Source: Flavobacterium sp. UBA807
Lineage (GTDB): Bacteria; Bacteroidota; Bacteroidia; Flavobacteriales; Flavobacteriaceae
Assembly (NCBI GenBank): GCA_002296885.1
Contig: DBIH01000116.1
Coordinates: 1 to 12,346, forward strand
Direction of reading: 5' to 3'
Length of the DNA stretch: 12,346 nt
The position numbers were made by a program, and so were the translations under genes. The stretch's first letter is position 1, and the number at the start of each line of letters is the position of its first letter. This document shows, piece by piece, positions 1-6,158 of this stretch. The notes under the pieces were generated by a model. The model searched no databases. It was not told the origin of the DNA and saw only the letters and a list, made by a program, of their open reading frames with translations.

Positions 1-188
1 TCCATAGTTTTGGCCAACGATAAAACCTCATTCATGTCTAAACCTTTTCTCATTCTGGTTCCGCCACCGGCAGCACCGCCACGAAGCGAGTTGATTACCG
101 TCCATCCTTCAGCTTCAGTTTCTGAATCTTTCCAATTGAATACTATTTCGGGCTGTTTGTTTTCGAATTTCTGTAATAATTCTTTCAT
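1..188 (-). CDS. Glu/Leu/Phe/Val-family amino-acid dehydrogenase, N-terminal part (cut by window edge)
   Basis: Only the first 62 codons are present; the gene runs off the left edge. The start is the ATG read from 188 to 186 on the minus strand. Residues 1-20 contain QPEIVFNWKDSETEAEGW, followed by a glycine-rich stretch near residues 36-46 (SLRGGAAGGGTRM) and DMNEVLSLAKTM. This resembles the dimerisation/substrate domain of the family, where GGTRM precedes a run of residues leading to the catalytic lysine, which lies outside the window. Members oxidatively deaminate leucine, valine, glutamate or phenylalanine to the 2-oxo acid with NAD(P). The specificity and the Rossmann domain cannot be judged here. 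A terminator and its own promoter separate it from the small secreted-protein gene upstream. Confidence 0.85.
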   Translation of the reverse strand, partial: MKELLQKFENKQPEIVFNWKDSETEAEGWTVINSLRGGAAGGGTRMRKGLDMNEVLSLAKTM

Positions 189-237
189 TGTGATTAGTTT
201 AGTGCGTTAGTTTGTTAACGCTTTTGTGTTTGCGGTG

Positions 238-245
238 CAAATATA
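238..245 (-). promoter_or_regulatory. Likely -7 promoter element for the amino-acid dehydrogenase
   Basis: On the minus strand this reads TATATTTG, a perfect match to the Bacteroidota TAnnTTTG element, about 50 bases before the dehydrogenase ATG. I found no convincing TTG partner about 20 bases upstream. It lies just after the terminator at 271-300, where a new promoter is expected. Confidence 0.5.
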
Positions 246-270
246 GGAAATAGGATTAGGATTTGACTAT

Positions 271-300
271 AAAAAAAGCCACTCATTTGAGTGGCTTTTT
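271..300 (-). terminator. Rho-independent terminator after the small secreted-protein gene
   Basis: Perfect inverted repeat: AAAAAGCCACTCA (273-285) pairs with TGAGTGGCTTTTT (288-300). Realistically the loop is about four bases. On the minus strand the stem is followed by a T run (277 down to 271). It starts seven bases after the stop of the small minus-strand gene at 307 and before the dehydrogenase promoter. A run of T on the other strand would let it work in both directions. Confidence 0.85.
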
Positions 301-306
301 CAACTT

Positions 307-528
307 TTATTTTTTGTTTTCTTTAAAACGTTTGTCCGGGGTTCCGTCTTTTTTAAGCGGTCCTTTGGCTTTTTTATTTTCCTTGAAACGTTTGTCCGGA
401 GTTCCATCTTTTTTCAACGGAGCTTGTGCTTCTGTTTTAGCTTTGGTTTCTTTTTTTGCAGCTCCCTGAGCCGATGCAGTTAATGTAAATCCTAACAAGG
501 CGATAACTGCTAACATTAATTTTCTCAT
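307..528 (-). CDS. Small secreted basic protein with two identical 17-residue repeats
   Basis: 73 residues. Residues 1-20 form a standard signal peptide (MRK, hydrophobic core, then ASA-Q), so the mature protein of about 53 residues should leave the cytoplasm. After a Lys/Ala/Thr-rich linker, PLKKDGTPDKRFKENKK occurs twice (residues 37-53 and 57-73), separated by AKG; the second copy ends the protein. The mature chain is strongly basic and contains no cysteine. The repeat looks like a short motif found in small exported Bacteroidota proteins of unknown role; I cannot assign a function. The gene is 57 bases downstream of anmK on the same strand and is closed by a strong terminator. It may be co-transcribed with anmK; I saw no clear promoter in the gap. 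Confidence 0.85.
   Translation of the reverse strand: MRKLMLAVIALLGFTLTASAQGAAKKETKAKTEAQAPLKKDGTPDKRFKENKKAKGPLKKDGTPDKRFKENKK
310..420 (-). repeat. Tandem 51-bp coding repeat inside the small secreted-protein gene
   Basis: Copies at 310-360 and 370-420 are separated by nine bases. They differ at seven positions (316, 322, 325, 340, 346, 355 and 357 against the partner copy), and all seven are silent, so the encoded 17 residues are identical. This pattern fits an old duplication kept by selection on the protein, not a recent slippage event. Confidence 0.9.
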
Positions 529-585
529 TGTATTATATTTTTTGGTTCGAGTAGCTAATTTATGAAAAAAGATGCTCAGCTAAAC

Positions 586-1656
586 TTAAGATATTCTTAA
601 AATAACTCCCGAAGAATGATCGTGCTTCGCTCCGGTGACACTTGATAAAACATTGACTTCATTTCGAAGTTTCAACACGCCAAGTAAGGCAAAAATCAAA
701 GCTTCTTTAAATTCAATTGTTTTTTTATCGGGAATAACGATTTCAAGTTGAGGTAAACACGACTGCATTCGTTCCATCAGGAAATCATTATAGGTTCCTC
801 CGCCGGTTGCTAAAAGTCTGCCATTTTTAGTTGGTAATGCCAAAGCGGTTTGAAAAGCAATATGCTCGGTGAACGTATGCATTTTGTCTTCGGTCGGGAT
901 ATTGTATTTCTCAATTAAGGGCAAAACGATTTCTTTTACAAATTCAAATCCGAGCGACTTTGGAAATGATTTTTTGTAATAATCCAAAGAGTTCAAATCA
1001 TTCAGTAAATCAACATTGAGTTTCCCCGATTTTGAAATTGCGCCTCTATCATCATAATCCAATCCAAGTTTGTTTGCATAAAAATTCAAAACCGTATTTA
1101 CCGGAGAAATATCAAAAGCAATCCTGTTTCCATTTTGCTCAAAAGAAACATTTGAAAACCCGCCAAGGTTTAAACAATAATCATATTCAAAAAATAGAAT
1201 CCTGTCGCCAATCGGAACCAAAGGGGCACCTTGTCCGCCAAGCTCAACATCCTGAACGCGGAAATCACAAACCACAGACTGATTAATGAGCCTTGAAATT
1301 TCCGGAAGGTTTCCAATCTGAAGTGTAAATCCGTTTTGAGGTTGATGTAAAATTGTATGTCCATGTGAACAAACGGCATCAAGGTTTTGTATGTGATGTT
1401 TTTCGATAAAAGTTTTGATGACATTGGCTAAAAGAACAGTGTAATCCTGATTGAGTTGTACCAGTTCGGTTTCCGAAAATCCAACAGCAATTTTAAGTTT
1501 ACTGAGCCAGTTATCGTCATAAGAAACCGTTTCTGCTTCGAGGATTTCAAAGTTCCATTTGGCATCAATAATTGAAAAATGAATGTACGCCAAATCAATG
1601 CCGTCAAGCGAAGTGCCCGACATAACTCCGATAACATTATAAGTTTCCTTGTGCAT
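586..1656 (-). CDS. anmK: Anhydro-N-acetylmuramic acid kinase (AnmK)
   Basis: 356 residues, close to the usual length. AnmK opens the 1,6-anhydro ring of anhydro-MurNAc released from peptidoglycan and phosphorylates it to MurNAc-6-phosphate in the cytoplasm, so wall sugar is recycled. Family motifs are clear: the N-terminal ATP-binding GVMSGTSLDGID (residues 10-21), CSHGHTILHQP (96-106), LQIGNLPEI (112-120), DFRVQDVELGGQGAPLVP (131-148; Asp136 is the likely catalytic base), LNLGGFSNVSF (162-172) and a C-terminal LLATGGGTYNDFLMERM. SHGHTI replaces the more common SHGQTI, and the QIG motif lacks the usual DG; both look like clade variants because everything else is intact. The MurQ etherase that normally follows in the pathway is not in the window. 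The start gives the usual short leader before GVMSGTS. Confidence 0.95.
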   Translation of the reverse strand: MHKETYNVIGVMSGTSLDGIDLAYIHFSIIDAKWNFEILEAETVSYDDNWLSKLKIAVGFSETELVQLNQDYTVLLANVIKTFIEKHHIQNLDAVCSHGHTILHQPQNGFTLQIGNLPEISRLINQSVVCDFRVQDVELGGQGAPLVPIGDRILFFEYDYCLNLGGFSNVSFEQNGNRIAFDISPVNTVLNFYANKLGLDYDDRGAISKSGKLNVDLLNDLNSLDYYKKSFPKSLGFEFVKEIVLPLIEKYNIPTEDKMHTFTEHIAFQTALALPTKNGRLLATGGGTYNDFLMERMQSCLPQLEIVIPDKKTIEFKEALIFALLGVLKLRNEVNVLSSVTGAKHDHSSGVILRIS

Positions 1657-1676
1657 TGGCTAAATTTACGAAAACG

Positions 1677-1708
1677 TTTGAAATTTTAACTTTATTATCA
1701 TACTTTTG
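1677..1708 (+). promoter_or_regulatory. Promoter of the acyl-CoA dehydrogenase gene
   Basis: TTTG at 1677-1680, a 20-base spacer, then TACTTTTG at 1701-1708. This matches both elements and the spacing of the Bacteroidota housekeeping promoter. The expected leader before ATG 1749 is about 35-40 bases. Confidence 0.75.
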
Positions 1709-1713
1709 GACAC

Positions 1714-1747
1714 CAAAATTAAACAATAGCTAACATAATTTTCACAA
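1714..1747 (-). promoter_or_regulatory. Probable anmK promoter, divergent
   Basis: On the minus strand TAATTTTG (1721 down to 1714) matches TAnnTTTG, with a possible TTG at 1747-1745 after a rather long 23-base gap. It would give anmK a leader of about 50 bases. Its -7 element lies only six bases from that of the opposite promoter, so the two promoters probably exclude each other. Confidence 0.45.
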
Positions 1748-1748
1748 T

Positions 1749-2885
1749 ATGGATTTTAATTTAACCGAAGAACAATTAATGATTCAACAAGCCGCGCGCG
1801 ACTTTGCTCAAGCGGAATTATTGCCTGGCGTAATTGAAAGAGACGAACATTCAAAGTTCCCGACGGAGCAGGTGAAAATGATGGCGGATTTAGGTTTCCT
1901 CGGAATGATGGTTGACCCGAAATATGGCGGAGCCGGATTGGACAGCGTTTCCTATGTTTTGGCTATGACCGAAATCGCAAAAGTAGATGCTTCGGCTGCG
2001 GTCATTATGTCGGTTAACAATTCCTTGGTTTGTGCCGGAATGGAAAAATATTGTTCGGAAGAGCAAAAAATGAAATATTTGGTGCCATTGGCAAAAGGTG
2101 AAGTTATAGGAGCATTTTGTTTGTCTGAGCCTGAAGCAGGAAGTGATGCGAGTTCACAAAAAACGACTGCCAAAGATATGGGCGATTACTATTTGCTGAA
2201 CGGAACCAAAAACTGGATTACCAATGGAGGCACAGCTTCAACATATTTGGTAATGGCGCAAACCGATGTTGAAAAAGGGCACAAAGGAATCAATGCGTTT
2301 ATCGTTGAAAAAGGCTGGCCGGGTTTTGAAATCGGTCCAAAAGAAAAGAAAATGGGAATCCGCGGAAGCGATACGCATTCATTATTGTTTAATGATGTTA
2401 AAGTTCCAAAAGAAAACAGGATTGGTGCTGACGGTTTCGGATTTAATTTTGCGATGAATGTTCTAAACGGCGGAAGAATCGGTATTGCTTCTCAGGCATT
2501 GGGAATTGCAACCGGAGCTTATGAGTTGGCTTTGAAATATGCTCACGAAAGAAAAGCATTCGGTAAAGAAATTTTCAAGCATCAGGCAATTTCATTTAAG
2601 CTGGCTGATATGTTTGTGAAAATTACAGCAGCAAAACTATTGATTATGAAAGCGGCTTGTGAAAAAGACGAAGGAAAAGACATTGCACATTCGGGGTCAA
2701 TGGCAAAATTATATGCTTCTGAAGTAGCTTTGGAAGTTGCAAATGATGCAGTTCAGATTCACGGAGGAAACGGTTATGTAGCAGAATACCATGTAGAACG
2801 TATGATGCGCGACTCAAAAATCACTCAGATTTACGAAGGAACATCAGAAATTCAAAGAATTGTAATTTCCCGTGGTTTGGTATAA
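1749..2885 (+). CDS. Acyl-CoA dehydrogenase (short/medium-chain type, FAD)
   Basis: 378 residues, typical of butyryl-CoA-type enzymes. It oxidises an acyl-CoA to the trans-2-enoyl-CoA in beta-oxidation or branched amino-acid breakdown, passing electrons to an electron-transfer flavoprotein. Both family signatures are present: CLSEPEAGSD and, near the C-terminus, QIHGGNGYVAEYHVERMMRD. The catalytic base is expected to be Glu363 in IYEGTSEIQR, the position used by bacterial and mitochondrial short-chain enzymes (isovaleryl-CoA and long-chain enzymes place it elsewhere). Chain-length preference cannot be read from sequence alone. No etfAB or thiolase genes are adjacent; it is a single-gene unit with its own promoter and terminator. 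Confidence 0.95.
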   Translation: MDFNLTEEQLMIQQAARDFAQAELLPGVIERDEHSKFPTEQVKMMADLGFLGMMVDPKYGGAGLDSVSYVLAMTEIAKVDASAAVIMSVNNSLVCAGMEKYCSEEQKMKYLVPLAKGEVIGAFCLSEPEAGSDASSQKTTAKDMGDYYLLNGTKNWITNGGTASTYLVMAQTDVEKGHKGINAFIVEKGWPGFEIGPKEKKMGIRGSDTHSLLFNDVKVPKENRIGADGFGFNFAMNVLNGGRIGIASQALGIATGAYELALKYAHERKAFGKEIFKHQAISFKLADMFVKITAAKLLIMKAACEKDEGKDIAHSGSMAKLYASEVALEVANDAVQIHGGNGYVAEYHVERMMRDSKITQIYEGTSEIQRIVISRGLV

Positions 2886-2942
2886 TATTTTTTATTAAAT
2901 TTGGACTACCATGATTTAATATTTTAAAAATTAATAATCATT

Positions 2943-2971
2943 AAACCCTTTCAGCAATGGAAGGGTTTTTT
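2943..2971 (+). terminator. Rho-independent terminator after the acyl-CoA dehydrogenase
   Basis: Stem AAACCCTTTC (2943-2952) pairs with GGAAGGGTTT (2959-2968), with one T-G wobble and a six-base loop (AGCAAT), followed by a T run to 2971. It ends right where the regulatory site of the next gene begins. Confidence 0.85.
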
Positions 2972-2993
2972 GATTGTAATAATTAGTACATTT
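2972..2993 (+). promoter_or_regulatory. Candidate Crp/Fnr operator in front of the regulator's own gene, overlapping its -7 element
   Basis: TGT (2975-2977), ten bases, ACA (2988-2990). The half-sites TGTAATAA and TTAGTACA are complementary at seven of eight positions, giving a good palindrome centred at 2982.5. A possible -7 element, TACATTTA (2987-2994), overlaps the right half-site, so binding would block the polymerase. The ATG at 2999 follows almost at once. TGT-N10-ACA alone is expected a few times by chance in a window this size; its position and the extended symmetry give it weight. Confidence 0.45.
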
Positions 2994-2998
2994 ACCTT

Positions 2999-3676
2999 AT
3001 GTATGAAGAATTAAAATACTGGTATCTCCGTGATCATAAATTGTTTCGGACGTTGAGCTTTTCTCAAATCAAGCAATTATGCATCATTGTTGGTTTCAAA
3101 AAAGCAAAAAAAGGGGATGTGATTTATTTTTCCTCATCTGATGTGCCAAGGGTTTTTCTGCTCAAAAAAGGAAATATAAAGATTGTTTCCATTGATGAAG
3201 ACGGAAACGAAACCATCAAAGACATTATCCAGAAAGGCGATTTGTTTGGTGAACTCGAACTCGAAAGTGACAGAAATTCCAACGAATATGCAAAAGCCTT
3301 AACCGATGAGGTTTCTATTTGTAGTTTCTTATTATCGGACTTTGAAGATTTATTGCTTCGGAATCCAAATCTTGCTTTGTCCTATACCAAATTCGTCGGA
3401 TTGAAAATGAAACGTCTCAAAAACAGCTACGCCAATCTGGTTTCCAAAGATGCCAAAACACGTTTGCTTTCTTTCCTGAAAGACTGGGCAGAACGCGATG
3501 GCAAACAGGATGGAAATCGTGTTGTCATTGAAAACTATCTCACCCAAAACGATATTGCGCAGATTATCTGTACTTCGCGCCAGACAGCAGTTTCTCTGCT
3601 AAATGAACTCGAAGAAATTGGGCTGATACATTACGGAAGAAAAGAAATTATCATCGAAGACCTATCCAAATTGTAG
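2999..3676 (+). CDS. Crp/Fnr-family transcription regulator
   Basis: 225 residues. A cyclic-nucleotide-binding-type beta-barrel spans roughly residues 20-115 (GDVIYF, VFLLKKGNIKI, GDLFGELEL at 80-88), followed by a long dimerisation helix (about 118-145) and a winged helix-turn-helix (about 178-222). The recognition helix is SRQTAVSLLNEL (193-204). The Arg-Ser/Thr pair that binds cAMP phosphate in E. coli CRP is not seen after GELEL (NEYAKAL instead). No N-terminal FNR-type cysteine cluster exists, only isolated Cys28, Cys108 and Cys191. It is therefore unlikely to sense cAMP or carry an Fe-S cluster; the ligand is unknown. A self-operator and two similar sites downstream are proposed as its targets. 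Confidence 0.9.
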   Translation: MYEELKYWYLRDHKLFRTLSFSQIKQLCIIVGFKKAKKGDVIYFSSSDVPRVFLLKKGNIKIVSIDEDGNETIKDIIQKGDLFGELELESDRNSNEYAKALTDEVSICSFLLSDFEDLLLRNPNLALSYTKFVGLKMKRLKNSYANLVSKDAKTRLLSFLKDWAERDGKQDGNRVVIENYLTQNDIAQIICTSRQTAVSLLNELEEIGLIHYGRKEIIIEDLSKL

Positions 3677-3683
3677 CACAGGG

Positions 3684-3725
3684 AAAATCGTCCATCACCT
3701 TGCGGAAATTGTCCATTTTTCCGCC
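3684..3725 (+). promoter_or_regulatory. 21-bp-spaced direct repeat (AraC-type operator candidate) upstream of the AhpD-like gene
   Basis: AAATCGTCCAT (3685-3695) is repeated as AAATTGTCCAT (3706-3716), exactly 21 bases later, with one mismatch in 11. Two half-sites two helical turns apart on the same DNA face are classic for AraC-family activators. An overlapping perfect inverted repeat, GCGGAAA (3702-3708) and TTTCCGC (3718-3724), is also present. The downstream half ends about 13 bases before the probable -7 element. An AraC-family gene lies about 1 kb downstream. Confidence 0.5.
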
Positions 3726-3738
3726 TTTAAAGCTGTCG

Positions 3739-3746
3739 CATCTTTG
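3739..3746 (+). promoter_or_regulatory. Probable -7 element of the AhpD-like gene
   Basis: CATCTTTG matches the TAnnTTTG element at all but the first base and gives a leader of about 35 bases before ATG 3786. There is no TTG at the usual distance, which would fit dependence on an activator at the direct repeat just upstream. A small perfect inverted repeat, GTCA-ATAA-TGAC (3751-3762), follows it. Confidence 0.45.
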
Positions 3747-3785
3747 CAGTGTCAATAATGACGAACAACTTTAAAGAAAAATAAA

Positions 3786-4316
3786 ATGACAACATTTACC
3801 GTTCCAACAAGAGAACAAGTTTCAGAAAACAATCAATTAGTATTTGATAATTTACAAAAAATGTTAGGATTCGTGCCTAATTTGTATGCCTTTATCGGTA
3901 ATTCAAAAAACGGTTTAGAACGTTATTTAGCGTATCAGTCTGCAAAAACAACATTAAGTAATAAAGAAAAAGAAGCCGTAAACTTAGTCGTAAGCCAGGT
4001 AAATGAATGTGTATACTGTCAAAGTGCTCATACTGTTTTGGGCAAAATGAATGGCTTCTCGGACGAAGAATTAATCAACATCAGAAATAGAAAAGCTACT
4101 GATGCAAAACTAAATTCTTTAGTGAAATTGGCTGCTGAAATCACAGAAAAAAAGGGAAAAGTAAATCAGGAAACAATTGACACTTTCTTTGCTCAAGGTT
4201 ATACCAATGAAAACTTAGTAGATTTGAATTTGTTAATCAGTGACAAAGTTGCAATGAACTTTTTGCATAACCTTATCAAAATACCGGTAGATTTTCCATT
4301 AGCTCCGGCACTTTAA
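3786..4316 (+). CDS. AhpD-like carboxymuconolactone decarboxylase-family protein (alkylhydroperoxidase fold)
   Basis: 176 residues, predicted cytoplasmic, all-helical. The segment [20 protein letters not shown] carries Glu63, Cys75, Cys78 and His82. Their spacing (12, 3 and 4) equals that of the catalytic set Glu118-Cys130-Cys133-His137 of mycobacterial AhpD, so a thiol peroxidase/disulphide reductase-type activity is likely and simple decarboxylase activity is not. The substrate and the reducing partner are unknown. The gene has its own regulatory region and is followed by a strong hairpin that separates it, fully or partly, from the DUF1348-AraC pair. Linkage of such genes to AraC regulators suggests induction by a reactive or toxic compound; that is inference. 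Confidence 0.9.
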   Translation: MTTFTVPTREQVSENNQLVFDNLQKMLGFVPNLYAFIGNSKNGLERYLAYQSAKTTLSNKEKEAVNLVVSQVNECVYCQSAHTVLGKMNGFSDEELINIRNRKATDAKLNSLVKLAAEITEKKGKVNQETIDTFFAQGYTNENLVDLNLLISDKVAMNFLHNLIKIPVDFPLAPAL

Positions 4317-4326
4317 TTTGTAAATT

Positions 4327-4368
4327 AGCAAGCCAATCCGATAAGGGTTGGTTTGCTTTTAATTTTTT
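4327..4368 (+). terminator. Strong hairpin terminator or attenuator between the AhpD-like and DUF1348 genes
   Basis: A 13-bp stem (4327-4339 with 4345-4357, two G-T wobbles) closes a GATAA loop and is followed by TTTT-AA-TTTTTT. Only four bases lie between the T run and ATG 4373, and no promoter is visible for the next gene, so the DUF1348-AraC pair may depend on read-through. Confidence 0.8.
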
Positions 4369-4372
4369 AGTC

Positions 4373-4789
4373 ATGAACGAAGAAAAAAGATTTCCGCTAC
4401 CACCATTTGATATGGAAAAGGCGTTGCAAAAAGTTCAGCTTGCAGAAGATGCTTGGAACAGCAAGGACCCGGAGCGTGTTTCAAAAGCCTATACTATTGA
4501 CACCGAATGGCGCAACAGAACTGAATTCATTAACGGTCGTGATGAAGTTGTTGCTTTCCTAAAACGGAAATGGGAAAAAGAACTGAATTACAAACTTAAA
4601 AAAGAGCTTTGGGGTTTTCGTGAAAACCGAATGGCTGTACGATTTGAATACGAATATCAAAATCATGACGGACAATGGTTTCGTGCTTATGGAAACGAGC
4701 TTTGGGAATTTGATGAAAATGGTTTAATGCGCAAACGTTTTGCCAGCATCAATGATATGGAAATTACGGAAGAAGAAAGATATTTATAA
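4373..4789 (+). CDS. DUF1348 / nuclear transport factor 2-like protein
   Basis: 138 residues, slightly short for DUF1348 (usually about 150). The cone-shaped alpha+beta NTF2-like fold is indicated by [43 protein letters not shown], then strands with [33 protein letters not shown]. These match the family's typical tryptophan- and arginine-rich pattern. Members are small cytoplasmic proteins of unknown activity, often beside oxidoreductases and regulators. No signal peptide is present. The stop codon is one base before the AraC-family start, so the two are translated from one message. The ATG comes immediately after a terminator-like hairpin, which may tune expression. Confidence 0.85.
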   Translation: MNEEKRFPLPPFDMEKALQKVQLAEDAWNSKDPERVSKAYTIDTEWRNRTEFINGRDEVVAFLKRKWEKELNYKLKKELWGFRENRMAVRFEYEYQNHDGQWFRAYGNELWEFDENGLMRKRFASINDMEITEEERYL

Positions 4790-4790
4790 G

Positions 4791-5669
4791 ATGACCAATA
4801 AAAACACCTTTACTTTAGTCAACTCCGAAACCGGAAATTTGGCCTTCAAGCTTTTCTCGTTTGAAAATAACAGCTCTTTTGACCATATCCAGCGACTAAA
4901 TTACTATTCACTGATTTGGATTCAAACAGGAAACGGAAAAGTAAAAGTGGACTTTTCTGAATATGATTTTACTCAAAATCAATTATTGGCGTTTGCTCCG
5001 TATCAACCTTTTATGCTGACATCAAATGAGGAAATAAAAGGTGTTGCCATTCATTTTCATCCTGATTTTTTCTGTATTCACAAACATCATCGGGAAGTAG
5101 CCTGTAGTGGAGTTTTGTTCAATAACATCTATGAACCTCCTTATGTAATTATTGATTCGGTGACAAAAAATACTTTTGATATGGTCTTGGAGCAAATAAA
5201 AACTGAGATGCAGAATCCGGCTCTGGCACAATACGAATTATTGGTCTCCTATTTAAAAATCATATTGATAACCGCTTCAAGATTAAAAAAAGAGCAGCAA
5301 AATGAGTCCGCAAATCCAGTTGATAATACTGCACCGTTCATTCTGCAGAATTTGAAGAATTTCATTGAAACCCATTTCAAAACTAAACATTCTCCGAGTG
5401 ATTATGCCGATTTATTAAATATAACACCAAAAGCGTTGGCTAAAATCACCAAAAGTCATTTTAACAAAACACTCTCTAATTTAATTGCAGAACGTATCAT
5501 CATTGAAGCCAAAAGAGAATTGTATCTGACTAATAAAACAGTTAAAGAAATTGCGTATGAACTGGGTTATGATGATGAGCATTATTTCAGCCGTTTTTTC
5601 AAAAACAATGCTGACGTTTCACCACAAATTTATAGAGAAACAGTTGGTTTTGCAAAAGCAATGAGTTAA
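4791..5669 (+). CDS. AraC-family transcription regulator
   Basis: 292 residues from ATG 4791. An upstream in-frame ATG at 4740 would overlap the preceding gene by 50 bases and add a non-conserved tail, so 4791 is preferred. The N-terminal half is a cupin-like sensor (GNGKVKVDFSEYDFTQNQLLAFAPYQPF, residues 47-74). It contains a His/Cys-rich segment (residues 88-105: His88, His90, Cys95, His97, His99, His100, Cys105). The C-terminal third is a double helix-turn-helix ending in the family signature LGYDDEHYFSRFFKNN...SPQIYRE. The protein probably activates genes in response to a ligand or redox/metal signal. The 21-bp direct repeat before the AhpD-like gene is the best candidate target; the DM13 and YHS promoters are alternatives. 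Confidence 0.92.
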   Translation: MTNKNTFTLVNSETGNLAFKLFSFENNSSFDHIQRLNYYSLIWIQTGNGKVKVDFSEYDFTQNQLLAFAPYQPFMLTSNEEIKGVAIHFHPDFFCIHKHHREVACSGVLFNNIYEPPYVIIDSVTKNTFDMVLEQIKTEMQNPALAQYELLVSYLKIILITASRLKKEQQNESANPVDNTAPFILQNLKNFIETHFKTKHSPSDYADLLNITPKALAKITKSHFNKTLSNLIAERIIIEAKRELYLTNKTVKEIAYELGYDDEHYFSRFFKNNADVSPQIYRETVGFAKAMS

Positions 5670-5688
5670 TACAGATAAATTTCATCCC

Positions 5689-5710
5689 AATTGTAAACTA
5701 ACCGACAATT
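5689..5710 (+). promoter_or_regulatory. Near-palindromic Crp/Fnr-type operator of the DM13 operon
   Basis: AATTGT (5689-5694), ten bases (AAACTAACCG), ACAATT (5705-5710). The outer six bases on each side are perfectly complementary, and the size and TGT-N10-ACA layout equal a 22-bp CRP-class site. The centre (5699.5) is 29.5 bases before the -7 element TAGCTTTG, so it lies near -41.5. An almost identical element, at the same distance, precedes the second YHS gene. No -33 TTG is present, consistent with an activator replacing it. Confidence 0.6.
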
Positions 5711-5728
5711 CCCCATTTCATTACTATT

Positions 5729-5736
5729 TAGCTTTG
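5729..5736 (+). promoter_or_regulatory. -7 element of the DM13 operon
   Basis: TAGCTTTG is a perfect TAnnTTTG match. Only four bases (TATT) separate it from ATG 5741, so transcription should begin at or within a few bases of the start codon, giving a leaderless or nearly leaderless message. Confidence 0.65.
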
Positions 5737-5740
5737 TATT

Positions 5741-6154
5741 ATGAAAAAGCTATTTATATTCCCAATTTTATTGCTGCTTTTGTCTTGCCAGGAAGAGGGC
5801 GAGTTGACCAAAAGTGTTGATGATACTGTAATTGCTCAAAATGCAATCCTAAAATTTCATGGAACTTTCGAACCTACAAGCGGAATCAACGTTTCGGGCG
5901 AAGCCAAAATTTATCTTGAAGGAAATCAATACAAAGCGCAACTAAAAGATTTCAGTATTTCAAGCGGTCCCGATTTAAAAGTTTATTTATCAAAAGCTGC
6001 TACACCAACAGAGTTTGTTAATCTTGGAAATCTGACTTCTCAAACGGTTTATCCAATCCCATCTTCGGTCAATGTTGATGAATATTCCCATGTGCTAATT
6101 CACTGTCAACAATACAATCATTTGTATGCCATTGCACAATTAATTCAAAACTAG
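5741..6154 (+). CDS. DM13-domain lipoprotein
   Basis: 137 residues. MKKLFIFPILLLLLSC is a lipoprotein signal with Cys16 as the lipidated residue; it is followed by acidic residues (QEEGE). Residues 33-137 form a DM13 domain: FHGTFEPTSGINVSGEAKIY, SISSGPDLKVYLSK, and SHVLIHCQQYNHLYAIAQL with the conserved cysteine at 122. DM13 domains occur beside DOMON and other redox domains and are thought to act in electron transfer or cofactor binding outside the cytoplasm; the exact chemistry is not established. It is the first gene of a tight run: four bases before the barrel protein, which is 17 bases before the first YHS gene. Confidence 0.88.
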   Translation: MKKLFIFPILLLLLSCQEEGELTKSVDDTVIAQNAILKFHGTFEPTSGINVSGEAKIYLEGNQYKAQLKDFSISSGPDLKVYLSKAATPTEFVNLGNLTSQTVYPIPSSVNVDEYSHVLIHCQQYNHLYAIAQLIQN

Positions 6155-6158
6155 AGAT

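Noticed and set aside
263..469. Plus-strand reading frame of 68 codons opposite the small secreted gene
   Set aside because: It is the antisense of the repeat-containing gene, runs through a terminator hairpin and has no family match; the minus-strand frame has a clear signal peptide.
586..600. TTAAG-ATATT-CTTAA inverted repeat at the anmK stop as a terminator
   Set aside because: The five-pair AT-rich stem is too weak and has no T run; anmK and the small secreted gene may be read together.
3702..3724. GCGGAAA-N9-TTTCCGC as a terminator for the Crp/Fnr gene
   Set aside because: The stem is only 7 bp with a 9-base loop and is followed by CTTTAAAG, not a T run; it overlaps the direct repeat and looks more like an operator.
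4740..4790. Upstream ATG extending the AraC regulator by 17 residues
   Set aside because: It lies inside the DUF1348 gene and adds a sequence ([17 protein letters not shown]) that is merely the other frame of that gene; ATG 4791 follows the stop by one base.
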